Numbered from the stretch's first letter, positions 26,401 to 39,260 are shown. The stretch: 64,000 nt of DNA from Gadus chalcogrammus (GCF_026213295.1 NC_079412.1:9634954-9698953); one strand, 5' to 3'. Notes: generated from the sequence alone by a model not told the origin. Numbers and translations: made by a program.

Positions 26401-26832
26401 GAGGGAGGTAGCAAGAGAAAGAGGTCCTGGTGTAGATCAAGGTCAGTGGAGAGTGAAGACAGAGTGAGTGGCAGTGTTGCTGCCACTGCATCTGATGGTG
26501 GCCTCAAAGTGCCACGTAGAGTGAGCCAGATAGCCGGGCCGGGTGAAGGCCAGCATCACTCTGAGTGAACTTTCAAGCAGTCCGCTCTCTCTCTTTCTCT
26601 CTCTCCCCCACCCTCTCAATTCTCCTCCACCTCCTCAACCCCCACGCAACTCACCCTTTCTCCCTTCACAGCACGTCACCCTCCCCCCATATTCCCCCTG
26701 CATTAATGCTTTCTGTCTCCATAAAAGTCTGCTTCTCCACCGTCACTAAGTCACCCACTCTCTCAATCATCCCTTTATTCTCTCCCTTATTCTCTTTCTA
26801 TCAGTGTCAACTCTTACTCTTTCTTTTGCATG

Positions 26833-26834
<2 letters not shown>

Positions 26835-26889
<55 letters not shown>
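26835..26889. repeat. (GA)n microsatellite
   Basis: A 55-bp pure GA run in intron 2. Confidence 0.95.
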
Positions 26890-26892
<3 letters not shown>

Positions 26893-27343
26893 TTCTTAGA
26901 CATTTTTTGCCCTGGAATCCACCTCTGTCCCTTCCTCCATACCGGGGATACAAAGGCTTCTTAAACCGGCTTTTCAGAAGCACAGCCAAAGCAATAAGGC
27001 TGACAAGGGGAATAATTGCCCCCTGCTCTCATAGTAACACCCCACACTTTATGGCATGTCCACTTATTTTCATTTTTTTTCAATTGCCCAAAATAGCTCT
27101 CTGGCTCTGCGTGGTACTGAGATGTGTGTTGCTCTGGGAGGGTACGGGACGTGCTCAGCATACATCATTACCACCGTAGGCTGGCTCTCTCCTCGGGATG
27201 TACAGCTTGTATTTCATTGGTTTAATGTTTGTTGACTCATGTTTCTTGGGAGGATATCAGAAGCCACAGACTGAATCAGACTGATCGGTCATGGCTGTTA
27301 GTGGAGGTCTGAGAAGCAGATCCATGTTCCACACTCCGACCAG

Positions 27344-27587
<244 letters not shown>

Positions 27588-30007
27588 CAATATGCCATAC
27601 TTTTCCGCAAGGGTCTGGTGGCGCTCCTCAGCATTTGGTTGTGATTACATTGAGATTGTTTGAAGGATGTACACTCAGTGGACTCAGCACTAATGGAAAC
27701 CCCCAGCCTGAACCCATGTGGTTAAGTTTTCCAGCAGTACACCTACTCACTCAGACCTCTCTCTCTCTCTTTTTTTTCCCATGTTGTAGTGTAGATCTCA
27801 AACAAACAGCCGCAGAACCGTGCTTCACCACAGCTCCGGCCTGGCCCCGCTAATGCTAATTACATTGATTAGCACTGCCAGAGTTGTGGTGCGGCTAAAA
27901 ATAGAAACTGTGAGCAATAAATCTCATATAACAGATCTAATCTCTGGTGAACGCCAGAGACACTTTTTTTCCGGGCTCTGCTGTTTCCCTGTTGACTCAC
28001 ATTGTAGGAATACAAAATAAATAATAAGAACTAGCTTGCGCACAGCTGTGTGTGTGTTCCAGGCGTGAGGTATCACTGTTTCTCGACCTGCTTCGCTCAG
28101 GGGATGTTGTGTTTTCACACAGCCCTGGGTTTGAGCCGGTGTGATGTGTAACTAGTGGGTCGTGTACGCGTAAACACATATGAAAAAGATAGGAGACTGG
28201 TGTGACAACAAAGGAACACACACACACGCACACACACAGACACACGATATGAAGCATTGAGATTGTGCTCTTGGGTGAATCCTCAGACACCAGAAGGCAA
28301 GGGGGCAATAGCGAATCCATTTTCATTGGCTGCTGGCCTCATTCTGGGGTTCGACTACAGCCAACAGCCAGTCACGGATGGACGAGATGCAATCATTCAC
28401 ATGGTATTGTTGACTAATGACCGGCAGAGCCGAGGTGTTTTGGGAGCCATGGGGGAAAAGTTTGATTAGTTTGGCCAAGATTAGAGTTTGATTAGGGTAC
28501 CCTGCGCACACTGGGGCGATTAAGCCCAATGCGGCACTCTGATTTGATCGCAATCCGGTCGTTTTGTCTGTGCCGAACATGCCAATTTTGTTTTAATTTT
28601 ATCTCTTCACTATTCCTACCCACATTGCACTGGGGCTGAAACTAATGGTTTCCTTCTTCGTTGAAACTGAAATGTTATTTTTTTCCCGATAATTAATCAT
28701 TCATCAGGCTATGAAAAGTTAACAGAGCTCATAGTGACTGCTTGCTTTGTCTGATGAGCATCCGAGAAATGTTAAGTATTTATTTGTTTGCACAATTAAA
28801 ACATATTTGATTCTTGTAATCTGAAATAGGGAAAAGAGAACATATAGAGGCATTTCAGCAATTAAAAGTAACAAATGTTTGGCATGTTTACTTGATGAAT
28901 GCCCAAATCTTTGAATTGATTCTTTGTCACTGAGGGTTCATGGATGGCTTACGTCAGCACTCGAGGACAATATTGCAGTGGACTGCTGTAGTGTGGAATC
29001 ACTAGGTCTATAAGTAAGGCACTTGGGGCCAGAACAGAAAAATTCAGCCTTAATTACATTCTTTTCAGGTTTCCTTACCTAAACCTCTATGCACAGACAC
29101 ACCTGAAAATGCCCTGTGTTGAGTAAATAAAAGGCTTTTGCTCACCCTGGGACAACAACAAGAGAGCCCGCTACTTAAAGCCTCTGCCTCAAGGTGAGAA
29201 TGGTTGACACGTCCCACTGGTGGAGGTAATTTGTTCAGGCTTTACGACTTCCTCATCCATTGACACCCATCTACATAATCCATACAATACTTTGGGTTTA
29301 TTGACTGCACATCGAATGTCAAACAGGGTCGAGGTATTTTCCTTAGTGTTTCCTCCGCACCTCCCTTTGTGATGTTCAGACACTGAGGGCCTGTTTATTC
29401 GGGGAGTGAAGGGAGAGCAGAGTGGTATTGGCAGCTGGGAAATGCTTGTGAACTGCTCCTGGCAGTGCGAGCAATGGGCGAGTGGGATGTGCTGCTCACT
29501 AGGTGGGGAGCTTACAGAGTCCTCTGCGCCCGTCACAGCATCAAGAGGACCCCCCCACCCGCCCCCTAAACACCCCCACCACCACCAGCACCACTAGATG
29601 ATGAGATTTTAATTCTGGCTCCCACGGTTAGAGATGCCCGTTGACTTCCCCCCTGCCTTTGCCATTGCGCATCATCTCTTCCAGTCCCCCCCCCCCCCCC
29701 CCAATTACCCTCCCCTATCCCCCCACTCCACGTTCCTCATTCCTGCTCCTTCTGATCATAGTCCCCCCCATCCCCCCCCATGGGGGCTACTAACTGAGAA
29801 CAGCGGCAGTCCCAGATAACACCCGCCACCCCCCCTCACCTCTGACATCACGCTAATGGGGAATTTACTGATGTTAATAAAAGTGGTCAATAGAGAGCCC
29901 TGAGGGGATTAGTAGGAGAACAAGCAAGAAGGCCTTGCAGTGGTTTCCTCGTGAGGACTGGGATATCATTAACCCCCCCCCAGGAACCATATGAAGGTCC
30001 CCGACGC

Positions 30008-30170
30008 ACACATGCACGCACGTGAGCACATACACACACACGCAGGCAAGCGCAAACACAGATATACGCACTGGCACATATGCGCACAGCGCCGGTAACC
30101 ACACACACACACACACACACACAGACACGCACACAAACTCACACTCGCATACGCACACACACACTGGAGC
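30008..30170. repeat. degenerate (CA)n region
   Basis: CA-rich from 30008, pure at 30102-30122. Confidence 0.85.
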
Positions 30171-31119
30171 ATTCCACACACAAAGCGGGAGTCATTATTG
30201 TTCATTATTTCACCCTTTTAATTCCTATCAGCAATTACAGCATGGAGACGCCGAGAACGGCGGCCTCCTGGGAGTGAATGGAAATAAAGAAACGTAACTG
30301 TACTTGACAACGTGTAATAGATACGAGAGCTCGCATTATGGAATAATTGGCGAGCGTTAGAAGAAATAGACTGATGAATTAGCCGTTCTGCAAAGCCCCG
30401 CCCTGCCCAACTTACATTACCACCCCGACCACACTGGGGGAAATGTTTATTTGGATTGCACTCAAGGAGAATAATATCGCTGTGATGGTTGCCAAGAAAA
30501 ATAAGCGCCTCTTCCTTCACTTATGAATATCTCTCATTCAGATAGTCTTGAAAGTGGCTGTTCCCCGATATCAGCGCTGCAAAACAATTAGGGTGTAATT
30601 ACATGTAGTGTGAGAATAATTTGATAACGAGAAATGGGCGACAGAAAGCCGTCAGAGCCACCGTTCAGCATGGAGGGCTGCGCTGAGGGCTGTGAGTAAA
30701 TGCAGCCGACAGCGGCGACTTCCTTCCAACGAGATGTTTTTCTAGGCCTGCTAAAAGGCTTCAGTCATCACTCAGCCTTTTTTCTTTTTTCCATGATCAT
30801 AAACATGACATGCTGGTCTGGTAGAGGCAAGATGGATCTCAGGGCTTTAAACATGAAATCTCCCTTCTTCCTTAACTGAAAACCCTTATTGGTTTGGAAG
30901 GAAAGGCTTATTTGAATGTTGTTCATTTCATCATTTACTGAAATACACTGTGATAGATAAAGAGGCAGTTCATATACCTTGAAATGATTTCTATAGTTCA
31001 CACATTTCACAACAGTAACTGGTTCTTGATATCACCCATAAAGCTGAAGTCACTGCCTCCTGATCCCCTATCAGCACAACGAGTGGGTGAGCCGCCCTCG
31101 GGCCGCCCGGCCTACTCAC

Positions 31120-32328
31120 CGCCTTGGTGCACTGCACGTCCTTCCCCAGCAGCCAGTTGAGCTCCAGGTGGCCCTCCCCCTGGTAGCAGGACTGCAGGCG
31201 CTCCTTGATGCGGGCGTTGATGTCCCGGATGCTGAACACACAGAGCGCCGAGTCATCGGGGGGCCGGTGGAACTGCTTCTGGCCCTTGGCGAAGACGGTG
31301 AACAGCACGTCGTCCTGCGCGCTGATGTTGAGCGAGGCGGCCAGCACGCGGCCCGGCTTGCCCAGGTAGGCGGCCTGCAGCAGCCGGTACTCCACGCCGT
31401 TCTTCACGCAGCCCACGGGCAGCGACACGTAGGAGTGGAACTTGCGGTCGTCCTTGCAGAGGCGCACGATGCGCGAGGTGTAGAAGAGGTCGCTGGCCGA
31501 GCCGCTGGACGACATGCTGTTCTCAGGGGTCTCGGGCTGCACCGTCAGGAAGTACACAAAGTTGCCGCTGGCGAAGCCGTACACGTAGTAGATGTCAAAG
31601 TGCGACACCAGCGCCAGAGTGTCCGACGGGATCTTGATGAGGGACGACACGAAGTCCGTGTGCAGCTCGTAGTCCAGCATGGCGGAGGACTCCGGGTCGC
31701 GGGGCAGCTTGCGGCTGGAGATGGTGGGGAAGTAGTCCTGCTTGCCGTCCACGGCCGTGCCGATGAACAGGGTGCCGTCCTGGCCCTGCGAGGGCACGAT
31801 CACCCCGTACATGGTCCCAGTCTGGTTGACGCTGGACAGGTAGTGCTCCTTCTTGTGGGAGGGCTCCACCAGGATGAAGAGGTCGTCCAGCCGCATCAGC
31901 TTGCACACGCCCTGGTAGAGGCTGCCGCAGGCCAGCAGCCGGTTCTGAGAGTAGTCGACGAGGAGGAGCTTGTTGACGTTGTTGGTGGCCACCAGGGGCT
32001 CCGAGCACGGCTGCACAATCAGCGGGGGGTAGCAGGCCTTGTTGTCGTCCTCCGGGCCCGTGTCGTGGGACACCAGCAGGGTGAGGTTCCCGGACAGTTT
32101 GTACACGCGGTTGACCGCTCCGAGGTACAGGGCCCCCGTGTTCTGGTGGACCGTCAGGTGGTTGAAGGCCCACTCCTTGCGCTCAGGGTGGAAGGTGGTA
32201 AACGTTTGTCCGTTGCATGAGGTAGGGACAGCTAGAAGCCAGCAGCAGCAGCAGCCCAGGAGAGCGGCCAGAGTTCCTACCGTGGGCCTGGCTAATGAAG
32301 TCCTGTGTGTGTTCCGCCGGTCCTCCAT
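31120..32328 (-). CDS. plxna2: plexin-A2, first coding exon (signal peptide and most of the sema domain)
   Basis: Plexin-A2 is a single-pass membrane receptor that binds class 3 semaphorins (with neuropilin) and class 6 semaphorins, and signals to the axon cytoskeleton through an intracellular GAP domain. This exon encodes residues 1-403. Residues 1-15 are polar and basic, residues 17-37 are a hydrophobic signal-peptide core ([15 protein letters not shown]), and cleavage is likely near residue 40. The sema domain begins at about residue 42. Segments such as [47 protein letters not shown] and [13 protein letters not shown] are the plexin-A2 version; plexin-A1 and -A4 differ at these places. 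N-glycosylation sequons lie at N81, N168 and N334. The start was chosen because MEDRR aligns with the MEQRR start of mammalian PLXNA2. The frame stays open for 68 more codons upstream, but that stretch crosses a splice acceptor. The exon ends in a GCG codon followed by donor GTGAGT (31114-31119), phase 0. Third codon positions are strongly GC-rich compared with the AT-richer introns. Confidence 0.96.
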
Positions 32329-32459
32329 GTCTAACTGGGCCCGCGAGGCAGGTACAGCAGCAGTAGCACAATGCAGTGGAGTCAGCGGAGAAACCTTCAC
32401 CTTTGTGACACCGGAGGCTTTCTGTGCGGTTGAGGCTGGGCGCAGGTCTTCACATGTTT
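32329..32459 (-). other. plxna2: plxna2 5' UTR part of the first coding exon
   Basis: The minus strand shows a splice acceptor, CCTCTCCCTTTCAG, ending at 32460, followed by 131 nt before the chosen ATG. The leader contains one upstream ATG followed at once by TGA (32455 to 32450). The -3 base of the main ATG is G, which gives an adequate start context. The acceptor is inferred from consensus only; a transcription start inside this stretch is the alternative. Confidence 0.6.
32450..32455 (-). promoter_or_regulatory. start-stop upstream ORF (ATGTGA) in the plxna2 leader
   Basis: On the minus strand ATG is followed directly by TGA, 4 nt after the predicted 5' end of the exon and 121 nt before the main start codon. 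Start-stop elements are known to stall initiating ribosomes and lower translation of the downstream frame. It matters only if the acceptor at 32460 is used. Confidence 0.4.
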
Positions 32460-33639
32460 CTGAAAGGGAGAGGTAAAACCAGGGTGAGTTATCAGAGATA
32501 GTAGCGTCTGACTCATGACTCACACTGCACAACAGATACGGGCAAACGGAGCCGCTGTGCTATCACGGGGAAAAAGGTCAACGTTTGTACTTCCCTTTTT
32601 CACTGCTGCAATGAGCCGTGGAGAACCAAGATGGAAACTGACAGACAATCGGAGGAAACCTTTATGGTTCACATACCAAAGGAGTTGTTGGACAGGCCAG
32701 GAAAATAGACAGGAAGGAGAGGCTGGTTCCAGCAACGGATATTAGCCTAATCAGACTAACACGCTTGCTGTTGCCTTTATAGACACGGAGCGACGAGGCG
32801 TTTCTTAGAAGAAGAAAAGTAAATACAGAAAGCTCACAGCCACTCATATTAAACCGCTAACAGGCTGTTAGACCTCTTACTGGCACTTAACACATAAACA
32901 CACACACACACAATTACACAAACTTGCTCTCTTAAGACTATAAACTTTCAGAGCTTCTCAGAATCCCCATTTAGGAACAAATTCAAAAATTGTGCCGTTA
33001 TGGTATACAACAAAGCTACAGCTCTGAAACCACCACAAAGTATTATTCCTCTGTATTTTAAAGAAATTCATACCATTTACCATTGCCACCATTACGTTTT
33101 TAGACACCAATATAACAACACACACAATCACACACACACCACACAAACACACACACACACTCTTACTAATTTGCTATCCCTATCTATCCTTGAAAGCGTG
33201 CATCATGCAAAGCCCGCAATTCATGTTCCTCTTGCAGCCGGGTCTAGTGAGATCTCTCTGCCATAAATCAGAGGTTGGAGCCCCTCTATGCAGTTTGTCC
33301 CGGGGAGTTAATTATGTCGTCCACTGGAAGAAGAAGCCTGGATCTTATTACTGGAACAAAGTGAGAACAAATTGGGAGCCTGTTTCACACAGCCCCGCCC
33401 CTTCCAGCTCTCTGCTCTTAAAGGGCTATGTTATGCCAAACTGAAATCTATTAATTATGTCCCTCCTCCCCCCTAAATATTGCTGTTTTCTTATTCTTCT
33501 ATTCCATCTATCTCCTATTGATATGATCACATCCCGGAGGGAGTAATCACTGGCAGCAGAACAATCATCCTTCGACGAATCAGGCCATCGTGTTAGATAT
33601 GCACACAGCTGGCTCCATAATAAAAGTCAACACTCTTTG

Positions 33640-33985
33640 TGTGTATTAAGACTATGTGTGCAAGTGTTTTTTTGTGTGTTTGCGTGTTAGTGCACGTGTG
33701 TCTGCATGTTTGTGTTCATGCATTTGTGCATGAGTGTGTGCATACGTGTGTGCATGTGCATGCATGCGCGTTTGTGCACGTGCGCTATGGTGGTTGTGTT
33801 TGCGCATGTGCATGCATTAAGACTGTGTGTATTTGTGTTTTTTGGTGTTTGCGTGTTTGTGTACGTGTGTGTTCACGTGTGTGTTTATGCATTTGTGCAT
33901 GAGTGTGTGCGTGAGTGTGTGTGCGTTTTGAGCATGCGTGTGTGTGTGCGTACTCTTATGTGGATGAGTGTGTGGGTGCGTGCGC
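33640..33985. repeat. degenerate TG/GCATG repeat region
   Basis: TG with GTTTGTG and GCATG units. A block around a CATTAAGACT.TGTGTG motif occurs at about 33643 and again at about 33814, so a segment of about 170 bp seems duplicated. Confidence 0.75.
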
Positions 33986-34074
33986 GTGCCCGTGCCCGTG
34001 CCTCGTTCCCCCGGTGTTATCAGTGCGCTCCGTCAGAAGCGAGCAGTGTTCGGGGCTAACCGGGGAGAGAGACA

Positions 34075-34152
34075 ATGGCGGCGCATCCTAAAATCAAGTA
34101 TGATGAGGCGTGGCGATACAACAAGGGTAATTACTGGAGGTTGCTGGAGGAG
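34075..34152 (+). CDS. possible first coding exon of an unidentified plus-strand gene
   Basis: On the plus strand ATGGCGGCG has a strong start context (A at -3, G at +4) and opens 26 codons reading MAAHPKIKYDEAWRYNKG and then NYWRLLEE. It ends exactly at a strong splice donor, GAG|GTAAGC (34153), phase 0. The surrounding 34000-34760 is CpG-rich, as first exons often are. The composition (two W, three Y, charged) looks more like protein than low-complexity noise. I do not recognise the peptide and saw no partner exon downstream. A 26-codon open frame is not rare by chance, and the reading is antisense inside plxna2 intron 1. Confidence 0.22.
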
Positions 34153-34504
34153 GTAAGCTGGGGAGTGACACAGCGCCGCCAGGGGCTTTTAACGCGGCGG
34201 AGACGGCCCTACATCGTTCGTCACGCTCTGCATTAGCATTTCCAGCAGCGGGGGCCACGGAGGATGAGGGGTGAAGGATGCGGCCGGAATATTCAGTGGC
34301 GGCGGCGCCTTGGTTTAGCAGGCGCTCAAACAGGGATCCGGGAGCGTGGAGTACAATGCAACGCCATCGAGAGGAAAAGAGAAACAACTCCGCTACGACC
34401 ACGTGCCAGCTCCAGGCGGATCTGATTTGCGCTGCAGATTTTTTAAAATCCTCTGAACCGTGTCGTCGTGCAAACTGTGGAAATGTCTGTCGTCGTTGTC
34501 CTAG

Positions 34505-34525
34505 CCCCCCCCCCCCCCCCCCCCC
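34505..34525. repeat. poly-C run (C21)
   Basis: Twenty-one C inside a CpG-rich block. Confidence 0.9.
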
Positions 34526-35284
34526 AACACGATGTGATCAACGGGCATGCTAGTCGGCGGAGACTTAAACACAGACTCCGGGGCGAGGTATTGATCCACG
34601 GGTCCATAAACAGCAGCCCAGAGGCCCTGTCGTGCTGTACAGCGGCGTGTGCGCAGCTTGAGGTGTGGGAGCCGCCCTCGTCCCCGGAGCGTTTTACTAG
34701 CAGGGCCGTTAAAGGAAGAAGAAGAGCTGCTGGGAAGTGAAGAAGCGAGCGCCCCCCCCCCCCCCTCCACCAACACACACACACATACTTTGCTCTCATT
34801 CACCCACCTTCAGTTGCCTGCCTGCTCTGCCTGCTTCCCCTTTGTTTGAGTTTGCGCGTTGTGGATGTGAGGAAGGAAAAAAACCTCTGGGGGTTTAATC
34901 AGCCTCCTGCTGAGCCAGCGCTTTCTGCCCCCCCCCCGGCCGCCTCCCCAAAGCCCTGAAGTCTTCTGCCCTTTAGGGGCTTTAAAACCAACCCAGGCCC
35001 CCAAAGCCAACCCTCCCCCCTCCGCCTCCCCTGGCCCTGCATAAATATACACCACCTTCAAACCCCATCCGCGTCCCTCCTTCCCACGAGAGAGACCATA
35101 TGCATCACTCCTGCTGCAGTGGAAGCCTCCGCAGTCCAAACGCACTGAGTAGTGACCACACAGGGTTTGTCCGACGCCTCGCGGCTGGTAAGGCTCTCGG
35201 TCGAATGAATCGTCGGATGAGTCAGATGGACTCTTATGTTTAAATGGATTGCCAGACCCATTTGTTGCACTTGAGAGAGCTTTC

Positions 35285-35285
<1 letters not shown>

Positions 35286-35325
<40 letters not shown>

Positions 35326-35326
35326 G
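35286..35326. repeat. (ATC)n microsatellite
   Basis: About 13 ATC units. Confidence 0.95.
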
Positions 35327-36424
35327 TCCTCAATACTTGCGGGCAGAGAGGGAGAGTTTTAGAGCGGAGCCATCCCTTGTCTGAGAAAGTTCAAAGTGAG
35401 GAGTATATAATTACCGGAATGGGCATTAACAGAGGCAGCTGTGTTAATGACTCATGTATTAAACCACAAGTTACCCAAGTGACCCGGTGAACACAGAGTA
35501 TCTGGTGTCGGGCCTGTGTTTGAGCAAGCATTTGTATGATGGATTGAATCTAGGCTGTGTTATGTAAGACACATGTTAAAACGTGCTCGCTCAATCGTGC
35601 TGCCAATGCTACATGTTATCATGAATTTCTCTATTGGCAACAAGCCTTGATTCCCCACTGCCTTAAAAGCATACAGTAGCCAACATGAGGGCATTAACAC
35701 AGCTCCCTCTGTGCTGACTCACCGCAGTAAACGTAGATGTAGCACAAGTTCTTCTGCTTGAAATGTGATTTGTAGACACGCGACAACTGTAGGACTTCAT
35801 CTGACAGAGGTATATCTAAGGATTTATGGCCATGATAAACGCCATGAATCTTTCTGAACTCCCACTCGGGCAAAGATATATCATATGATGTCAAAGCACT
35901 GTGTGTTGGCTACGATTCCCACCACCCCCCTTCCCTTCAGTCCAGCCACTGCACGACAAACAAAGCTCTTGGACAGCGAGCGCGAGGTGTTGATCTCACC
36001 CTCTATACGACAGCCAGAGTAAGACGATGAAAGAGGAGTTAGCCAAGATGGAGCGAGAGAGTTACAGCTGTAAACGTACGCTCAAGCAGCCCAGAACACG
36101 ACGCTCAGACACAATGTTTTTGAACAGCGCGGCTCACAAAGCTGAGCGTTTGGCAGGCTGCTTCCCAGCCCTTGTTAGACAGAACGGATCCCACTGACGG
36201 CCCGCACTCTGTCAATATGCCTGGATGCTGCTCGGCGCTGCCCGCACCCAGGCGTTGGCGCTGGCCCTGGCAACGGGGCGGGGGGGCGCCGGCGGTGCCA
36301 ACTGTGGGCACAGGGAGCTGCATTGTGGCTGATTATCTCCGGCAAGAGGAGCCCTGCAGCCTCCGATACTCCACGGCGGGACGCTTGAAGCGGAAGAGGA
36401 AGAGAATGGCGTGGTGTGAGTGAC

Positions 36425-36528
36425 CCACACACACACACACACACACACACCCACACCCACACCCATACACAAAGACACACACACACACACACATACAAAG
36501 ACACACACACACACACACACACAAACAG

Positions 36529-36592
<64 letters not shown>

Positions 36593-36617
36593 ACACACAC
36601 ACTCACACACACACACA

Positions 36618-36685
<68 letters not shown>

Positions 36686-36700
36686 CACACACACAAACAA
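36425..36700. repeat. compound (CA)n region, about 275 bp
   Basis: CA with CCCACA, AAAGACA, TACA and CTCA interruptions. Confidence 0.95.
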
Positions 36701-38278
36701 TACGGCTGTGAGCTGTGGTCACAGAGGCCCAGTCGTCAGTGATGCAGAAGGAAGAATGGACATGGAGAGAAGTGGCTTTTGAAACCCATTTTGACATCTG
36801 CGCCGGAGCAGCGCTGTGTGCCAGTCATCCCGGGATAGGCTGCAGCAGCAGATCTATCTGTGCACCCAGGACCCCGCCCCACTCCGCCCCGACAAGCTAA
36901 GCTCCTTAACAATGCGACCAAATGTGTTTGATCTGCTCAAGTCCTATTTACACCAATTGTATGCGCGGAGATAAAGAAAAGAAAACCGCAATCCTGTTAG
37001 GGTGATAGCTCTATTGTTGTGGGATAGGGAGAAGGAAATGATGGCTTGGAATTTCATGCCTAGGATTAATCCGTTATTGCCCAAATGATTAATGAAAAGC
37101 ATGAAATCCTGCTGTTTAAAGCAACTGATATTCCACAACAAAAACTGCATAACCCAAAAAATGAGCCAATAAATAATTAATTTGCGGTAGGCTGGACTCC
37201 ATTAGTCTCGCTTTTAAGGCGCCACCCCCTTCGCTGGAATCACAAGACGACTCCAGTTCTGCAGTCTAGAACCTTTCTTCTCTGATCTCACTTCTGCACC
37301 GACCCGCGTGATCACTTCCCAGAACACAGAACCCATCAGCAGCCAGCCGGAGACCATCCATCTTCTAATCCACCACAGGGAAATGACCCAGTAGTCAAGG
37401 GGAGAGGAGGACAGTGAAACTGCGGCGGCTCCTTGCAGATCCAGCTATCGTCTTAACCGGTGTGGGACTCTGTTTCGACGGCATACCAGTCGGGCACACT
37501 TAAGATTTACAACGACCACAAAATACGGGACGCAGCGTTTTTAGTTTCACTCTGTGGTCACCAATAGTGGGAGAGCAGGTTACGCTTTACCAATACATGA
37601 AGCGATTGTTTGTTTTTGTTAACCGCACGATCCTCGCTTGGGCTCAGAGCTATGACTAAAAAGGGGTATAATTTAGCATAGAAAATGAATGTGCACTTGT
37701 CCATGATTAAGCATGGAGCGCTCGGGGCTCCGTTAAGGCGGCGCTGTGCATCCAGTGTTTAGCAGCGGCGTCTCTGTAAGTGACCCATATTAGTGCACTG
37801 GCTCACGAGGATACACAAAGCAGGCCAAGACACAACCAAATACCTCCAAGAGCTTCAACTCCCTTTAATGAATACAAAGGCCTGTTAATACCCCCGCCTT
37901 GTCTCTCGCTCTGTCTCTCTGACTCTGGCTTTCTCTCTCTCTGGCATATAGACCCATGGCCACGTATACAAGCAAAAACACCCACAAAAGGAGAGGCATG
38001 TCCTCAACAAAAACACAGGTTATGTTTTGGAGTGCAAACAAGGGCGTGTGTGTCTAATCTTTGTCTTTAGCCGGATCCTCCTCGAGACACACCCCCCCTA
38101 AAATGCTACTGTTCACACAAGCGTTGTGGGCAGTTTCCCCCCCGGCATGCAACCTGCGTCTTTCGAGGAGAATGATTACATTTGATGAATGACATGTTTC
38201 CATTCCCACTTCATTCATCTCGCCCTCTAGTTTTCCGCCCAACATCTAAGACACACAAATACCACAAGGCTTGCAAAG

Positions 38279-38400
38279 AACACACACACACACACACACA
38301 CAAACACATGCGCACACAGGTGCACAAATGCATAAGCAAACACACACACGTACACATGAGCGCACAGGCGCACAAACGCATAAGAAAACACACACACACA
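38279..38400. repeat. degenerate (CA)n region with duplicated block
   Basis: A block containing GCGCACA.GGTGCACAAATGCATAAG-like sequence occurs twice, about 55 bp apart. Confidence 0.75.
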
Positions 38401-39081
38401 TTTGCTAAATACAATTTCCCTTTTTATTTTATTATTTATTGTTTTCATCATGATAGTTGAAGGAATGTTTTGCTGGAATGGTGGCAGTGTGAGGGTTTGA
38501 CAAAACATTAATCAAGCATCGTACGTATTCATTTACATAGGAGTAATTATATATTGATCTCCATGGAGAACGTAACCCATCCTACTTGGTGTATGCAAAA
38601 CCTTAAGACACACACACCCATACATTCATAATCCTCATACCCCACCCCCTTCTAAACCACCTGTCCCCCCTAGCTACCCCCTACCTTCCCTCCAGTTTTT
38701 CAAATTGGCGGCTCAGTTCCCAGTGGGGTTGTGATCTTCCCCGGGCAAGTCTCATCAGATCTGTCTGTCATCCAGCGGACCAAGCTTTCTATTAGACGTA
38801 ATTTCCATAAATCTAAATTGTAAAAGGCTTCTACAATGGGATTGAGGGGGGAACCCTTTTGGGGCTGGGGGGGGGGGGGGGGAGGGGGCGAGCCAAACAA
38901 ACAGAGGCAGATGTCACCGTACCGGGATCAGCCGGTCTCACCTCAGCTTATGCCGCAAAGTGGAACTGAGTGGGGTCTTTGATTGACACCCCACATGTTT
39001 TATGAGATTGGAAACGCCTTAACGTGTCCCCAAAGCATGTCCCCCAATGTTGCGGCCTGATCCCTCCTGCCTGAGAGTCCA

Positions 39082-39128
39082 TATTCTCTCTCTCTCTCTC
39101 TCTATAGCGAGAGAGAGAGTGTGAAAGT

Positions 39129-39200
<72 letters not shown>

Positions 39201-39260
39201 GAGTGTGAGAGAGAGAGAGTGAGAGAGAAAGCGAGTGAGAGCGAGAGAGAGCCTCATGAA
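39082..39260. repeat. CT tract inverted into GA tracts (hairpin-prone)
   Basis: A (CT)n run (39085-39104) switches through ATAGC to (GA)n, so the two sides are complementary. A longer (GA)n at 39130-39195 and shorter GA runs follow. Confidence 0.85.

Larger units (their letters stand above)
34000..34760. promoter_or_regulatory. CpG-rich block in intron 1
   Basis: CpG dinucleotides are frequent (for example at 34170-34210, 34270-34320 and 34550-34690). It is interrupted by a run of 21 C at 34505-34525. It could be a promoter for the plus-strand candidate exon or an enhancer; composition is the only evidence. Confidence 0.3.

Noticed and set aside
30991..31119. Reading of the plexin frame beyond TKA
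   Set aside because: It follows a GTGAGT donor, and the correct continuation (PVPIDD) is found in the next exon.
31087..32220. 377-aa plus-strand open frame as a gene
   Set aside because: It is the exact antisense of plxna2 exon 2, has no recognisable domain, and is explained by GC-rich third codon positions.
32329..32532. 68-codon in-frame N-terminal extension of plexin-A2
   Set aside because: It crosses a good splice acceptor, lacks a signal peptide at its start, and mammalian PLXNA2 begins at the position of the internal MEDRR.
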